Shown one piece after another: positions 42,352 to 51,973 of a stretch of 64,000 nucleotides of DNA. This DNA comes from Enterococcus raffinosus (GTDB taxonomy: Bacteria; Bacillota; Bacilli; Lactobacillales; Enterococcaceae). Each line of letters starts with the position of its first letter. Position 1 is the first letter of the stretch. Below the pieces are notes generated by a model. It saw nothing but the letters and a program-made list of their open reading frames with translations. It did no database searches and had not been told where the DNA came from. Made by a program: the position numbers and the translations under genes. The stretch covers positions 62,612-126,611 of the forward strand of contig NZ_JXLA01000007.1 of the NCBI RefSeq assembly GCF_001886185.1. Direction: 5' to 3'.

Positions 42352-43014
42352 TTAATACCCCGTACCGGATAGTCCGTTCATAATAGCAACCCCTGAGCTG
42401 GCTCCTAAACGCGTTGCGCCTGCCTCGATCATTGCTTCGGCTTCTTTCGCGTTGTGGATACCGCCGGAAGCCTTGACACCCATTTCAGGTCCCACTGTTT
42501 CACGCATCAAGCGGACGTCTTCCACTGTTGCTCCACCCGTTGAAAACCCAGTCGATGTCTTCACAAAATCTGCTCCTGCAGCTTTTGCTAATTCGCAGGC
42601 TTTGATTTTTTCTTCATTAGTAAGAAGAGACGTTTCAATGATCACCTTTACTAATGCTTTATCTTTTGCTGCCGCCACTACGGCTTCAATATCCTTTTGA
42701 ACCTTTTCGTCGTTGCCGTCTTTTAGCTCGGCAATGTTGATAACCATATCGACTTCATCCGCACCATTAGCAATAGCATTGGCTGCTTCAAAAGCTTTTG
42801 TTTCTGTTGTGTTCGCTCCAAGAGGGAAGCCAATCACGGTACAAACGGCAACAGGTTCACCCTGTAATTCTTTTGCCGCAAGCGCTACCCAGGTAGGGTT
42901 GATACAAACAGAGTAGAAGCGATATTTCTTAGCCTCTTCAATAATTTTCATTACATCTGCTGCTTGCGCGTCTGCTTTTAAAATGGTGTGGTCGATCATT
43001 CGATTTATTTCCAT
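42352..43014 (-). CDS. deoC: Deoxyribose-phosphate aldolase
   Basis: 220 residues, class I aldolase barrel. The Schiff-base Lys is in F-V-K-T-S-T-G-F (about residue 151), with V-K-A-S-G-G-I-H after it and D-H-T-I-L-K at the N terminus. It splits deoxyribose 5-phosphate into acetaldehyde and glyceraldehyde 3-phosphate. It stands between pdp (62 bases upstream) and cdd, the usual Gram-positive order. Confidence 0.97.
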   Translation of the reverse strand: MEINRMIDHTILKADAQAADVMKIIEEAKKYRFYSVCINPTWVALAAKELQGEPVAVCTVIGFPLGANTTETKAFEAANAIANGADEVDMVINIAELKDGNDEKVQKDIEAVVAAAKDKALVKVIIETSLLTNEEKIKACELAKAAGADFVKTSTGFSTGGATVEDVRLMRETVGPEMGVKASGGIHNAKEAEAMIEAGATRLGASSGVAIMNGLSGTGY

Positions 43015-43076
43015 GTCTAATCCTCGCTTCTCTTATTATAATATATTTTTTATTGTTATAAAAAAGTTTTAAATAC

Positions 43077-44378
43077 TTATTCCGTAATGATATCGTGGAT
43101 TAAAATAGGTTCTTTTGGCGTATCTCCGATGAAAATATTTTGATAAAGTAATTTTTCCACCGCATCAATTTCCTTGGAATTTGAATAAATGGTTAATAAG
43201 GATTCCCCTACAGCTACTTTATCCCCAATTTTCTTGTGGAGCTTGATGCCTACTGCGTGGTCAATATCGTCCTCTTTCGTTTTGCGTCCTGCACCTAACA
43301 GCATGGCTGCAATTCCGATTTCATTGGCTACTAGTTTGGTTACATAACCAGACGTTTTCGCTGGCAGTTCGATCTCGTACTTAGCGGTTAAGATTTTTTC
43401 GGTTTGATCAATCACGCTTGTATCGCCGCCTTGATCTTTGACCATCTCACGGAATTTTTCTAAGGCTTTGCCAGAATGAAGCGCTTCTTCCAGCATTCCT
43501 CGAGCTTCTTCCAAGGTTTCTGCTTTCTTCGCTAATACAACCATTTGACTACCTAAGACATAGCACATTTCCGTAAGATCCGCTGGACCATTTCCCTTTA
43601 ACGTGTCGATCGCTTCAACGATTTCCAAGCTGTTGCCGATTGCTTCACCTAATGGCTCAGACATATCTGAAATAACAGCCATTGTTTGACGACCTGCTAA
43701 TTTTCCGATGCGTACCATTGTTTTCGCTAAGCGTTTCGCGTCTTCGATATCCTTCATGAAAGCTCCATCGCCGGTAGTTACGTCTAGGACGATCGCATCC
43801 GCTCCAGCCGCAATTTTTTTACTCATGATCGAGCTGGCAATCAATGGGATCGAATCAACAGTCGCAGTCACATCACGCAGCGCATAAAGCTTTTTATCCG
43901 CTGGAGCCAGATTCCCTGACTGTCCAATGACCGCAACCTTGCTCTTGTTCACGATATCAATAAATTCTTGATCCGATAGTTCGATCTTGAAGCCAGGAAT
44001 AGATTCAAACTTATCTAAGGTCCCACCGGTAAAGCCAAGTCCTCTTCCAGACATTTTCGCTACTGGTACACCAACACTTGCCACAAGGGGAGCTAGAACC
44101 AATGTTGTTGTATCTCCGACACCGCCAGTTGAATGCTTGTCCACTTTGATGCCATCGATAGAAGACAAATCAATGATGTCACCTGAATTCGCCATAGCTA
44201 AAGTCAGATGAGAGATTTCCTCGTCTGTCATGTCCTGGTAAAAAATAGCCATCAGCAAGGCACTCATTTGATAATCAGGAATGCTTCCGTCCGTGTAGCC
44301 CCCAATAATGAAGTCCAGTTCTTCTTTTGACAGGACTTTTCCGTCTCTCTTTTTCTCGATTAAATCTACCATTCTCAT
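43077..44378 (-). CDS. pdp: Pyrimidine-nucleoside phosphorylase
   Basis: 433 residues, NP-II family. K-H-S-T-G-G-V-G-D (phosphate site), [16 protein letters not shown] and the S-x-x-x-S-K-K-I-A base-site motif are present. It cleaves uridine, thymidine and deoxyuridine with phosphate. First gene of the operon pdp-deoC-cdd-bmpA-nupOPQ. GGAGG lies seven bases before the ATG at 44378; the in-frame start seven codons earlier lies upstream of that site. Confidence 0.96.
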   Translation of the reverse strand: MRMVDLIEKKRDGKVLSKEELDFIIGGYTDGSIPDYQMSALLMAIFYQDMTDEEISHLTLAMANSGDIIDLSSIDGIKVDKHSTGGVGDTTTLVLAPLVASVGVPVAKMSGRGLGFTGGTLDKFESIPGFKIELSDQEFIDIVNKSKVAVIGQSGNLAPADKKLYALRDVTATVDSIPLIASSIMSKKIAAGADAIVLDVTTGDGAFMKDIEDAKRLAKTMVRIGKLAGRQTMAVISDMSEPLGEAIGNSLEIVEAIDTLKGNGPADLTEMCYVLGSQMVVLAKKAETLEEARGMLEEALHSGKALEKFREMVKDQGGDTSVIDQTEKILTAKYEIELPAKTSGYVTKLVANEIGIAAMLLGAGRKTKEDDIDHAVGIKLHKKIGDKVAVGESLLTIYSNSKEIDAVEKLLYQNIFIGDTPKEPILIHDIITE

Positions 44379-44404
44379 AGGTTTTCCTCCAAGCTTCAAA
44401 AGAT

Positions 44405-44521
44405 ATTATACAATAAAATGGCGAAAGGTAAACCACTTTAGTAAAACAGTTTACTAAATATAGAAGCGCTTTCTGTTAGCGCTAACATCGTTACTATAAC
44501 GGGTACTCAACCCGTTGTCAA
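44405..44521 (-). promoter_or_regulatory. Palindrome-rich control region of the pdp operon
   Basis: Two minus-strand promoters: P1 TTGACA (44516-44521), 17 bases, TATAGT (44493-44498); P2 GGTAAA complement TTTACC (44427-44432), 16 bases, TATAAT (44405-44410). Four palindromes: AACGGGT/ACCCGTT exactly in the P1 spacer; TGTTAGCGCTAACA (44474-44487), a perfect LacI/CcpA-type site; AGAAGCGCTTTCT beside it; and TTTAGTAAA/TTTACTAAA at 44437-44458 next to the P2 -35. The P1 -35 begins inside the stop codon of the LacI gene. Confidence 0.8.
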
Positions 44522-45537
44522 CCCTCATTTACATTCTTCACACTCTCACGAATAATTAATTTAGTTTGGAAGATTTTATTCGGGATTCGCTGAGAAGGAA
44601 AATTAATAGCATCGACTAAAAATTTCGCTGCAGAAAAACCGATTTCGGTACTTGGCTGAAAGACCGTTGTCAATGGTGGAACCATATACTGACTAACCTC
44701 TAATCCGTCAAAACCGACAACTGAAATATCCTCAGGAATCTTTAATCCCGCTTCATAAATCGCTTGATAGCAACCGATCGCCATTTCATCGTTTCCGCAA
44801 AAAATAGCGGTAATCTCCTTATTCTTTAATACTTCTTTCGCCGCATGATAACCACCAGAAATCGTCAATTGCCCCGAACAAATATAGCTTTCCTCAAAAG
44901 GCAGCTGATATTCAAAAACTACCTGACGATAGGCCTTCACACGTTCGGTCAATTGATAGTAGCCTTGGCTTTCCTTCAGCATTCCTATGTGTCGATGCCC
45001 TTTTTCTACCAGCATCCGCAAGACATCTTGCGCACCAGCATACTCCTCCACCAGCAACTGACCCCAATCACGGTCATTCAAGCCCCGGTCGATTAAAACG
45101 ATGGGACGCTTTCGATAGAATTCACTGCCTAGCTTGTGCTCCCCCTCCAGATGGTTCGGAGTCGCTAACAGGATGCCATCTACTGAGCGATGAGACAGTT
45201 CATTTAAATAACGTTTTTCTTGTTCAATGTCGTGGCGTGAGTTACACAAAATAATCATATAGCCTAATGGGTTTAAATAACTTTCTACCCCTTCAATCAC
45301 TTTTGAAAAGAAAAAGTCTGTCACATCCGGCACGATCATGCCGATTGTTTTTGAATGACGATTGATCAAATTCGCCGCAAAAAAATCTGGCTTGTATTGA
45401 TACTCATCCACGATCGCCAAGACCTTTTGCCGCGTCTGCTCACTGAAGCGACTGCCCTTATTATTCAAGATTTGCGAGACGGTTGTTACCGAAACACCCG
45501 CCATTTCAGCGATTTCTTTAATGGTGATCTTCATCAT
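44518..45537 (-). CDS. LacI-family transcriptional regulator
   Basis: 339 residues. The LacI HTH (T-I-K-E-I-A-E-M-A-G-V-S-V-T-T-V-S-Q-I-L-N-N-K) and hinge are followed by a periplasmic-binding-like sensor (T-I-G-M-I-V-P-D-V-T-D-F-F-F) similar to RbsR/PurR-type repressors. Its gene ends where the pdp promoter begins, and TGTTAGCGCTAACA in that promoter is of the LacI/CcpA operator type. It is therefore a likely regulator of the nucleoside operon, sensing perhaps ribose or a nucleoside. That link is positional inference. Confidence 0.88.
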   Translation of the reverse strand: MMKITIKEIAEMAGVSVTTVSQILNNKGSRFSEQTRQKVLAIVDEYQYKPDFFAANLINRHSKTIGMIVPDVTDFFFSKVIEGVESYLNPLGYMIILCNSRHDIEQEKRYLNELSHRSVDGILLATPNHLEGEHKLGSEFYRKRPIVLIDRGLNDRDWGQLLVEEYAGAQDVLRMLVEKGHRHIGMLKESQGYYQLTERVKAYRQVVFEYQLPFEESYICSGQLTISGGYHAAKEVLKNKEITAIFCGNDEMAIGCYQAIYEAGLKIPEDISVVGFDGLEVSQYMVPPLTTVFQPSTEIGFSAAKFLVDAINFPSQRIPNKIFQTKLIIRESVKNVNEG

Positions 45538-45685
45538 GGACCTTCTCTCTATGTTTTTTTTAAGTGTAGCAAAGGAAAATTTAGAAAGAAAGTCTTTTTC
45601 TTCAAAAGGTAAGACTTCTTACTTGCTCTACAGAAAAAAGAGCGTAAATTAAAGACTATAAAGAGTGCCAAGGCAGGTGAGAAAA

Positions 45686-46057
45686 ATGCTTGATGTGATA
45701 GGAGCCGTTAAAAATCTACAATGGACAACCGAACACCACTATCTACACATAAAAAATCAACACGATTTCATGCGTGCTTGGGCCGTTCAGTTTGAATTAG
45801 CTTATACGGATTTTCGTATCATCCAGATAGCGCTGCAATTAGATGGTCAAATGGACTTGCTTCAACGCTTTACCAAAGCCTACGATGCGGTCTACCAATA
45901 TGAATACGCCTTTGTAAAGGGTGGTTTAGCCGAATTCAATCAAGAATTCGGCGACCAAATAGATGACTATGAGGCAGCGCAACAAAATTTGTTAGCTATT
46001 TTAGCTGAATTGATGACGCAACAGCCCAAACCAACCAAAGAAAATGACTTGATTTAA
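45686..46057 (+). CDS. Small hypothetical protein
   Basis: 123 residues, soluble, mostly helical by composition, with an aromatic-rich middle (Y-D-A-V-Y-Q-Y-E-Y-A-F-V-K-G-G) and no known motif that I recognise. AGGTGAG precedes the ATG at 45686; an upstream in-frame start at 45665 is less supported. It is followed after 47 bases by an esterase gene on the same strand and may be co-transcribed. Confidence 0.6.
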   Translation: MLDVIGAVKNLQWTTEHHYLHIKNQHDFMRAWAVQFELAYTDFRIIQIALQLDGQMDLLQRFTKAYDAVYQYEYAFVKGGLAEFNQEFGDQIDDYEAAQQNLLAILAELMTQQPKPTKENDLI

Positions 46058-46104
46058 TAGAAGCCGTTTGCGAATCTCATTTATTTAAAAAGGAGCGCAA
46101 CACT

Positions 46105-46872
46105 ATGATCAAAGATTACGTGTACGATGAAAAAAATCAATTAACCTTAGACATTTATGAACCAAATAAAATAGAAGCCGCCATTATTTTGATCCACGGC
46201 GGCGGCTGGTTTCGCGGAGACAAAAGTAAAGAAACTGCTTTGGCAGAACGATTGACCACTGATGGCTTTCTTGTTGTCGCACCGAACTATCGTTTAGCAC
46301 CTGATCATCTCTTTCCAGCGGCAATGGATGATTTACTGAAGGTCTATGATTGGTTGGCAGCCAGTGACTATCCGGTAAAGGGGAAAATTACCGCCCTTGG
46401 TTCTTCATCCGGCGGCAATTTATCTATTGAATTGGCCTTGCAAAAGGGGATTCCAGCAGCTTCCTGGTCTGGGATCATCGACCTCTATGATTGGGTACAG
46501 CAGCACCCAGAGGTTGTTCCAGCAATGAACCAAAAACCCGATTTTGATAAACAAGCCAGCGGAAAAATCGACCAAGACGGCGCAAACGACGCCTTTTATA
46601 AGTGGTTCATCCTAAATTATGTTGGTCAGGATATGGAACGGCTGAAGCAGGCCGATCCATTGGCTCGCGTCTCAAATAACAGCGGACCACTTTTTATCGC
46701 CAACTCACTAAATGAATTGGTTCCATTATCAGGAGTCTATAAATTACAAGCGGCCCTGGCTGAAAAAGGCATCCCTAGCGAAAACAAACTAATCAAAGGG
46801 ACCGTCCACGGAGAAGGCTACGCGGAGATCGCCTACCAAGCCACCGTTCAATTCTTAAAGGCTACTATTTAA
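46105..46872 (+). CDS. Alpha/beta hydrolase (BD-FAE/esterase type)
   Basis: 255 residues. L-I-H-G-G-G-W-F-R-G-D (oxyanion hole), A-L-G-S-S-S-G-G-N-L-S (nucleophile Ser), and a C-terminal N-S-L-N-E-L-V-P-L and G-T-V-H-G-E-G-Y (Asp/Glu region and His) mark an acetyl-esterase-like enzyme. There is no signal peptide. AAAGGAGCG precedes the ATG. It ends in a strong terminator facing the sorbose-type operon. Confidence 0.87.
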   Translation: MIKDYVYDEKNQLTLDIYEPNKIEAAIILIHGGGWFRGDKSKETALAERLTTDGFLVVAPNYRLAPDHLFPAAMDDLLKVYDWLAASDYPVKGKITALGSSSGGNLSIELALQKGIPAASWSGIIDLYDWVQQHPEVVPAMNQKPDFDKQASGKIDQDGANDAFYKWFILNYVGQDMERLKQADPLARVSNNSGPLFIANSLNELVPLSGVYKLQAALAEKGIPSENKLIKGTVHGEGYAEIAYQATVQFLKATI

Positions 46873-46873
46873 A

Positions 46874-46916
46874 AAGATCGTCGCAGAGTTTGATTTTTCT
46901 GCGGCGATCTTTTTTC
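46874..46916. terminator. Terminator between esterase and sorbose-type operon
   Basis: AAGATCGTCGCAG/CTGCGGCGATCTT stem, 12-base loop, then six T. The remaining bases to 46995 are AT-rich and empty. Confidence 0.9.
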
Positions 46917-46995
46917 TTTTATTCCTTTAAAACACGAACATTTGATATTCGGAAATCCTGCCAAATGCGGATTAATTCATTTACTAAATAAAATA

Positions 46996-48222
46996 TTAAA
47001 TATTTGGGTAATTCTTCAAAACATAATTTTCTGCTTTTTTGCTCCAAATTCCATCTGTTTCAGCGAGAATTTTTCCTAGTTCAGAATCCTTATCGATCTC
47101 TGACAATTTCTTTAATTCAGATTGCTTGTGGGTATACACTAATTTCTTTCCACCGCCGATAGCCGGCTGATTCAGTGTCGTTTCTCCCACAGCATCTAAC
47201 CCTAAAATGTGAGTAACGACATTCGCCACTTTCACCTGCTTGTCTTCAATCAGCTTCACCGCTTTACGCATGTCTTCGGTATTTCCCCCTGAGGTTCCGA
47301 CAAAGTGAGTAAATGAATAGTGTACGTCATAGAAGTTTACGTTCGCTGAAAATCCCTTGTCCTGTGGTCCGGCGAAGAAATTCAAACAACCGTCAGGATT
47401 TAGCATCGCTGCCGCGTCACTTACCACTGGGCCGACTGGTACCATGACGAAGATATCATCGAAGCCGCCGCCAGCTGTTTCCTTCAATACGCTGACTTGA
47501 TCTTCCACATCCGCCACATTAACATAAGAAACCTCGATCCCATCTTGACTAGGATAAAGCTTTGCCGCACGAGCTAATTTTTCTGCGTCACGGTCTGTGA
47601 CCACTAATTTTTTAGGTTTGATAGGGCCATGCAGCGCATAATCAATCGCCAATAAGCCCATAGGTCCGGTACCGCCCATGATCAATAAATTGCCATCAGG
47701 CTGAATGCCCATCTTGTGTTCATAAGACCCTTCTTTTAAATGGTAGTTTGCTTCAAAGGCACCGATCACACAAGACAAGGGTTCAATCAATGACCCTTCA
47801 AAGTAGGTGTCTCCTTTATATGGAATCAGACAATCTTGATTCATGACATCTTCTGAAATTACGATGTAGGTAGCGTCGCCGCCTGTGTAAGGATACGAAT
47901 ACCCTGGACAATCTGGGCGATCCGGCAGCTGCAGGTTCGCCTGCAGAACATAACGTTCACCCTTTTTATATTTGTGCGCCCATTTTCCGCCTACTTCCAG
48001 CAGTTCGCCGCAAAATTCATGGCCGATGATGATAGGATTTTCCGCTAGATCATTTGGCGCCTTCTTATGGTCGGCCCCTTGATTCGCTAATTTCCATGTC
48101 GACATGCAAATGCTGTCGGTAATGACGGATGCCAAAATTTCATTTTCTTTAATTTCAGGTAATTCAAATTCCTCCAAGCGCAAATCTTTCTTACCATATA
48201 ATCTTACCGCTTTCGTTTTCAC
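46996..48222 (-). CDS. sorE: MDR zinc dehydrogenase, L-sorbose-1-phosphate reductase-like
   Basis: 408 residues. Catalytic zinc region C-M-S-T-W and I-I-G-H-E-F-C-G-E-L, Rossmann motif I-M-G-G-T-G-P-M-G-L-L. The long, lid-containing form without a structural zinc lobe resembles SorE of Lactobacillus casei, which reduces L-sorbose 1-phosphate to D-glucitol 6-phosphate. Here it ends an operon with a short-chain dehydrogenase and a four-protein mannose-family PTS, the same set as the sorbose operon. The precise substrate is inferred from this match. Confidence 0.75.
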   Translation of the reverse strand: MKTKAVRLYGKKDLRLEEFELPEIKENEILASVITDSICMSTWKLANQGADHKKAPNDLAENPIIIGHEFCGELLEVGGKWAHKYKKGERYVLQANLQLPDRPDCPGYSYPYTGGDATYIVISEDVMNQDCLIPYKGDTYFEGSLIEPLSCVIGAFEANYHLKEGSYEHKMGIQPDGNLLIMGGTGPMGLLAIDYALHGPIKPKKLVVTDRDAEKLARAAKLYPSQDGIEVSYVNVADVEDQVSVLKETAGGGFDDIFVMVPVGPVVSDAAAMLNPDGCLNFFAGPQDKGFSANVNFYDVHYSFTHFVGTSGGNTEDMRKAVKLIEDKQVKVANVVTHILGLDAVGETTLNQPAIGGGKKLVYTHKQSELKKLSEIDKDSELGKILAETDGIWSKKAENYVLKNYPNI

Positions 48223-48262
48223 TGCTGTTCCTCCTAAAATCCTACTATATTATGAAGCATTA

Positions 48263-49126
48263 TTACGCTAAAATACCTAACCAATAACCAACGATCCCAA
48301 CTGCAAACAAGACAAAAATCAAGACGATTGGACTGACTTTTTTCTTCAATAGATACATCATCAATAGAGTCAAACCTAAAGCTGGCAAGCCAGGTACCAA
48401 ATCATCCAAAACATTTTGAACGGTCGTAATAACCGTTTTGCCATCCGCACCTGGTGTTTTTGAGACAACCAATGGAATATTGACGGTCGTCCACTTCGTT
48501 ACCAAGACACCCATGATGAACAAACCTAGGATTGTCGCGCCTTCGGTTAATTTTTGCAACAGATTTCCCGACAGGTCTTTTACGATATCCATCCCTTTGC
48601 TGAACCCATAGGTCAGGCCAAACCATTTCATGGCTAACCGGATCGCATTAAAGGCCACGAAGAATAGGATCGGTCCCATCACATTGCCGGATAGTGCCAA
48701 AGATGCTCCTAAAGCTGCAGTGATCGGTCGTAATGTTCCCCAGACCAATGGATCACCGACACCAGCTAATGGTCCCATCAATCCAACTTTCAAGCTATTG
48801 ATTGTTCCATCATCGATATCCGCACCGCTTGCCCGTGCTTCCTCCATCGCCATCGTTACACCAATGACTGGTCCACAGACCGCTGGTGTTGTATTGAAAA
48901 AGGTCAAATGGCGTTTCAAAGCTTCCGCCTGCTCTTCCTTTGTTTTATACACTCGGCGAATCGTTGGGATCATGTCCACACAGAATGCCAAGGCATGGAT
49001 TCGTTCAAAGTTAAACGACGCTTGCTGGAAATTTGAGAAGACAAACGTCGTCATCAAGTCTTTTTTCGTCAATTGTGATTGCGCGTAAATATCCTTTTTA
49101 CTCTCTACCATTGAAGTATTTTCCAT
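48263..49126 (-). CDS. Mannose-family PTS EIID
   Basis: 287 residues with the EIID motifs F-N-F-E-R-I-H-A-L-A-F-C-V-D-M-I-P, H-L-T-F-F-N-T-T-P and G-L-M-G-P-L-A-G-V-G-D-P-L-V-W-G-T-L, then C-terminal membrane helices. With EIIC it forms the sugar translocator of a mannose/sorbose-type PTS. EIID occurs only in this PTS family. 12 bases separate it from the EIIC gene. Confidence 0.95.
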   Translation of the reverse strand: MENTSMVESKKDIYAQSQLTKKDLMTTFVFSNFQQASFNFERIHALAFCVDMIPTIRRVYKTKEEQAEALKRHLTFFNTTPAVCGPVIGVTMAMEEARASGADIDDGTINSLKVGLMGPLAGVGDPLVWGTLRPITAALGASLALSGNVMGPILFFVAFNAIRLAMKWFGLTYGFSKGMDIVKDLSGNLLQKLTEGATILGLFIMGVLVTKWTTVNIPLVVSKTPGADGKTVITTVQNVLDDLVPGLPALGLTLLMMYLLKKKVSPIVLIFVLFAVGIVGYWLGILA

Positions 49127-49138
49127 TTTCTTTGCCTC

Positions 49139-49951
49139 CTAATCTTCCAGCTCATCGTCAGCCAGCTCACCAGCAACGACCGCCGCCACCTGATTGCCTT
49201 GGACTTCATTTTTCTTAAAGTTTGGATTCAACTGCACATAGATTAATGCCGTGATCAATCCAATAATCCCGAAGGCCAGCAAACTGAACTCTAGATAGCC
49301 GCCCATCACAAATCCTAGATAGAAGAACGGCATCAAGTAAGCGACGCTCATCATGTTCAATACCATCGCGTAACCGACAACCACGATAAAGCCGCCGGCC
49401 ACTGCCAAACCACCCGTGATCACGTCTGGAATCATGTCTAGCATTTTCGTTACCATCTCTGCACTGACGAAGGCCGCTACGATAGTCGCTGGAATCGCCA
49501 CACGCAACGCCTGAATGAACAGGGCGCTAAAATGCAGGAAGATAATTTTGTTGAAATTCGCTTTTTCCGCCTCGCGATCCGCCGCATGCTGGAAAGCCAC
49601 GGTGATCGTCCGAGCGATAACGGTTAATACTTGCCCAGCTGCTGCGACAGGTAAAGCGATGGCGATCCCTGATTGAATGTCTTGCTGACCCACAACTACT
49701 AATATTGTTGAGATCACACTGGCTAGAGCCGAATCCGGCGACTGTGCCGCACCAATATTCATCCACCCTAACGCGATTAGCTCCAACGTTCCGCCTAAAA
49801 TAATGCCCGTTGTTACATCCCCTAGAATCAAGCCAACTATCGTACAGGCGATCAACGGTCGATGCGTTTGAAATTCATCCAACACACTGCCCATCCCGCA
49901 CACACATGAAAAAAGAAAAATAAGTACAATCTGTAAAGCTGATAATTCCAT
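49139..49951 (-). CDS. Mannose-family PTS EIIC
   Basis: 270 residues, PTS_EIIC_2 family. H-R-P-L-I-A-C-T-I-V-G-L-I-L-G-D, L-G-G-T-L-E-L-I-A-L-G-W-M-N-I-G-A-A-Q-S-P-D are the family signatures. It binds and moves the sugar with EIID. The C-terminal 20 residues are acidic and hydrophilic. It lies between EIIB and EIID in the usual order. Confidence 0.95.
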   Translation of the reverse strand: MELSALQIVLIFLFSCVCGMGSVLDEFQTHRPLIACTIVGLILGDVTTGIILGGTLELIALGWMNIGAAQSPDSALASVISTILVVVGQQDIQSGIAIALPVAAAGQVLTVIARTITVAFQHAADREAEKANFNKIIFLHFSALFIQALRVAIPATIVAAFVSAEMVTKMLDMIPDVITGGLAVAGGFIVVVGYAMVLNMMSVAYLMPFFYLGFVMGGYLEFSLLAFGIIGLITALIYVQLNPNFKKNEVQGNQVAAVVAGELADDELED

Positions 49952-50008
49952 TTTTTGTGTCCTCCTTGTTTGTTCGAACGTAGTTCTTTCCTACTATTTG
50001 AATACTGA

Positions 50009-50497
50009 TTAAAATCCCGCTTCCTTCAGCTTTTCCTCAAAATTTCCTTTTGGATCTGTTGCCACGACACGTAAATCCAGCTCTACACCTGCTGCTTCTA
50101 ATTTTCTGAATGCATCCGCTTCAGTTTGATCAACGGATACGGCTTTTGTGATTTGCGTTCGACCTGTTTTGAACTGCATGCCGCCAATGTTGATAGATTT
50201 GATAGGTACTTGCATTTGTACCAGCTCTAAAACCTCCATCGGATTGGTGAATAGATAGAAGACTGTCTCGTCCGCGTATTTTGGATTGTTATAAACCTTT
50301 ACTGCCTTTTCCGGATCAACAATATTCACTTTGATACCTGGAGGCGCTGCTTGTTTCACCAATGTCTTGCGAATGTCATCGTTCGCGACTTCTTTACTGA
50401 CAACGATGATTCGTTTCGCACCTGCTTCCTTTGCCCAAACCGTTGCTACTTGTCCATGGATCAATCGATCATCGATCCGCACTAATTTGATTTGCAT
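50009..50497 (-). CDS. Mannose-family PTS EIIB
   Basis: 162 residues. The phosphorylated His lies in R-I-D-D-R-L-I-H-G-Q-V (about residue 13), followed by A-K-R-I-I-V-V-S and the N-I-G-G-M-Q-F segment. It passes phosphate from EIIA to the sugar. GGAGGA precedes the ATG at 50497. The open frame before it overlaps the EIIA stop. One base separates the two reading frames, so they are coupled. Confidence 0.95.
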   Translation of the reverse strand: MQIKLVRIDDRLIHGQVATVWAKEAGAKRIIVVSKEVANDDIRKTLVKQAAPPGIKVNIVDPEKAVKVYNNPKYADETVFYLFTNPMEVLELVQMQVPIKSINIGGMQFKTGRTQITKAVSVDQTEADAFRKLEAAGVELDLRVVATDPKGNFEEKLKEAGF

Positions 50498-50498
50498 C

Positions 50499-50912
50499 TT
50501 AAAAATCCTCCTCTTCTTCAATCACCTGCTGTTTAAACGCTTTCACTGTATCGCACGGAATACTTGTTGCATGATTCACAATATCCTGCAAAGAATTCCC
50601 TAACATACTTGCCACCTCTAAAACGATCGGCAGCGACATTCCCGATACGACGTCGATCTCGCGTTCGGGATTTTTCATAGCCACGGCACAGCTGGCATTA
50701 TAAGGTGTGCCGCAAAACAAATCGGTCAAGATCAAATACGAAGACTCATCATCTTGCATAGCTGCAGTGATTTTTTCCTGAATCGTATCTAAGCCCTCCT
50801 CCTTCAAAAATTCCACTGACTCAAAATTTGGCAGTCCGCCGAAAATCATTTCAGCGGAATTTTTCATTTCATGTGCCAGCTTGCCATGTGCGACTAAAAT
50901 TACCTTGTTCAT
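50499..50912 (-). CDS. Mannose-family PTS EIIA
   Basis: 137 residues, EIIA-Man fold. The phosphorylated His is in I-L-V-A-H-G-K-L-A (about residue 9), with the D-L-F-C-G-T-P-Y-N-A loop characteristic of this family. EIIA is a free protein here, not fused to EIIB, as in sorbose and levanase-type systems. GGAGGG lies directly upstream of the ATG at 50912. Confidence 0.94.
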   Translation of the reverse strand: MNKVILVAHGKLAHEMKNSAEMIFGGLPNFESVEFLKEEGLDTIQEKITAAMQDDESSYLILTDLFCGTPYNASCAVAMKNPEREIDVVSGMSLPIVLEVASMLGNSLQDIVNHATSIPCDTVKAFKQQVIEEEEDF

Positions 50913-50968
50913 AAGTCCCTCCTCGTTCCTATTTATGTCCATGTCCTTCAAAAAAGGAAACAGACGAT

Positions 50969-51769
50969 TTATCCTCTCGTTTTCCCACCGGCAACATTCA
51001 CCGTCACACCATCCACATAGCTTGAGCGTCCCGAAACAAAGTAAGCAACCAAATCTGCTACTTCACTTAATTTTCCATCGCGTCCCAGTGGAATTGTTTT
51101 TGTATTGCTGTAGCCTGCGCGTAATTGCTCCACAGTGATACCGCGTGTATAAGCCAACGCTGTTTCATATTCGATTGTGCGTAAGCCTGTTTCCTCCATG
51201 ATTCCAGGTGCGATCCCTACTACCCGAACGCCTTTTTTTCCTAACTCTTTTGCCCATGAACGCGTAAAACTATTCACCGCCGCTTTTGTCGCTGCATAAA
51301 CACTTTGACCTTCCGAACCTTCTAGCCCACATTCTGAGGACATGTTGATAATGACGCCGTAGCCCTGCTTGACCATCACACGACCGACAGCTTGCCCCAT
51401 CAGGTAAACACCCTTTTGATTAATGGCGATCATCTTATTAAAAATTTGCTCGTTGATTTGGAATTTCCCGCCTTCAGTCAGTTCTTCATCGACTAGTAAA
51501 GCAGGGATGTTGATCCCTGCGTTGTTCACAACCGCATCAATCGTTTGAAATTTTTCTACAGCTGTGGCAACTGTCTGCTCCACAGATTCAGGTGACGTCA
51601 CATCTGTTTGACTAAAAAGTAGATTTTCATGTGTGAAGCTTCCTTCTCTAAGATCCGCGTTCACGACATTGATCCCTAATTCACATAACTCTTCGACAAT
51701 GGCCGCTCCAATTCCTGATGATCCTCCTGTGACAATGACCGTTTTTCCTTTTACATCTAACCAATCCAT
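50969..51769 (-). CDS. sorF: Short-chain dehydrogenase, sorbitol-6-phosphate dehydrogenase-like
   Basis: 266 residues, classical SDR. T-G-G-S-S-G-I-G (NAD site), N-N-A-G-I-N, the catalytic Ser in N-M-S-S-E and Y-A-A-T-K are present. Context and the N-terminal M-D-W-L-D-V-K-G-K-T fit SorF/GutF sorbitol-6-phosphate 2-dehydrogenase, which yields fructose 6-phosphate. First gene of sorF-EIIA-B-C-D-sorE. AAGGGGC precedes the ATG at 51769; the longer open frame runs back into the promoter. No SorG-type aldolase is present, unlike in L. casei. Confidence 0.82.
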   Translation of the reverse strand: MDWLDVKGKTVIVTGGSSGIGAAIVEELCELGINVVNADLREGSFTHENLLFSQTDVTSPESVEQTVATAVEKFQTIDAVVNNAGINIPALLVDEELTEGGKFQINEQIFNKMIAINQKGVYLMGQAVGRVMVKQGYGVIINMSSECGLEGSEGQSVYAATKAAVNSFTRSWAKELGKKGVRVVGIAPGIMEETGLRTIEYETALAYTRGITVEQLRAGYSNTKTIPLGRDGKLSEVADLVAYFVSGRSSYVDGVTVNVAGGKTRG

Positions 51770-51781
51770 TGCAAACGCCCC

Positions 51782-51852
51782 TTTTAACATTTGTGATTTC
51801 TTTTTAACATTTGTTGCACCTTTATAGTAACCGCACAAGAAAACGTTGTCAA
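51782..51852 (-). promoter_or_regulatory. Promoter of the sorbose-type operon with repeated operator motif
   Basis: Minus strand TTGACA (51847-51852), 17 bases, TACTAT (51824-51829). A cre-like sequence overlaps the -35 (51838-51851). Plus-strand TTTTAACATTTGT occurs twice, at 51782-51794 and 51802-51814, 20 bases apart, downstream of the start point. ACATTTGTGA recurs upstream of the SorC-family regulator gene. Confidence 0.65.
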
Positions 51853-51898
51853 CAACTTTTTGCAATTTATTTAAAACAAAATCACAAAAGTGCACAAA

Positions 51899-51966
51899 GA
51901 AAAACCCTAGCAAAATTGCCTAGGGTCGTTAAAACAAAAACAGGACAAGCTTTTCAACTTGTCCTG
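51899..51966 (-). terminator. Two tandem terminators after the GyrI-like gene
   Basis: CAGGACAAG/CTTGTCCTG at 51941-51966 with TTTTTGTTTT after it on the minus strand, then ACCCTAG/CTAGGGT at 51904-51926 with a second T-rich tail. Together they isolate the sorbose-type promoter. Confidence 0.88.
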
Positions 51967-51973
51967 CTGCTCA

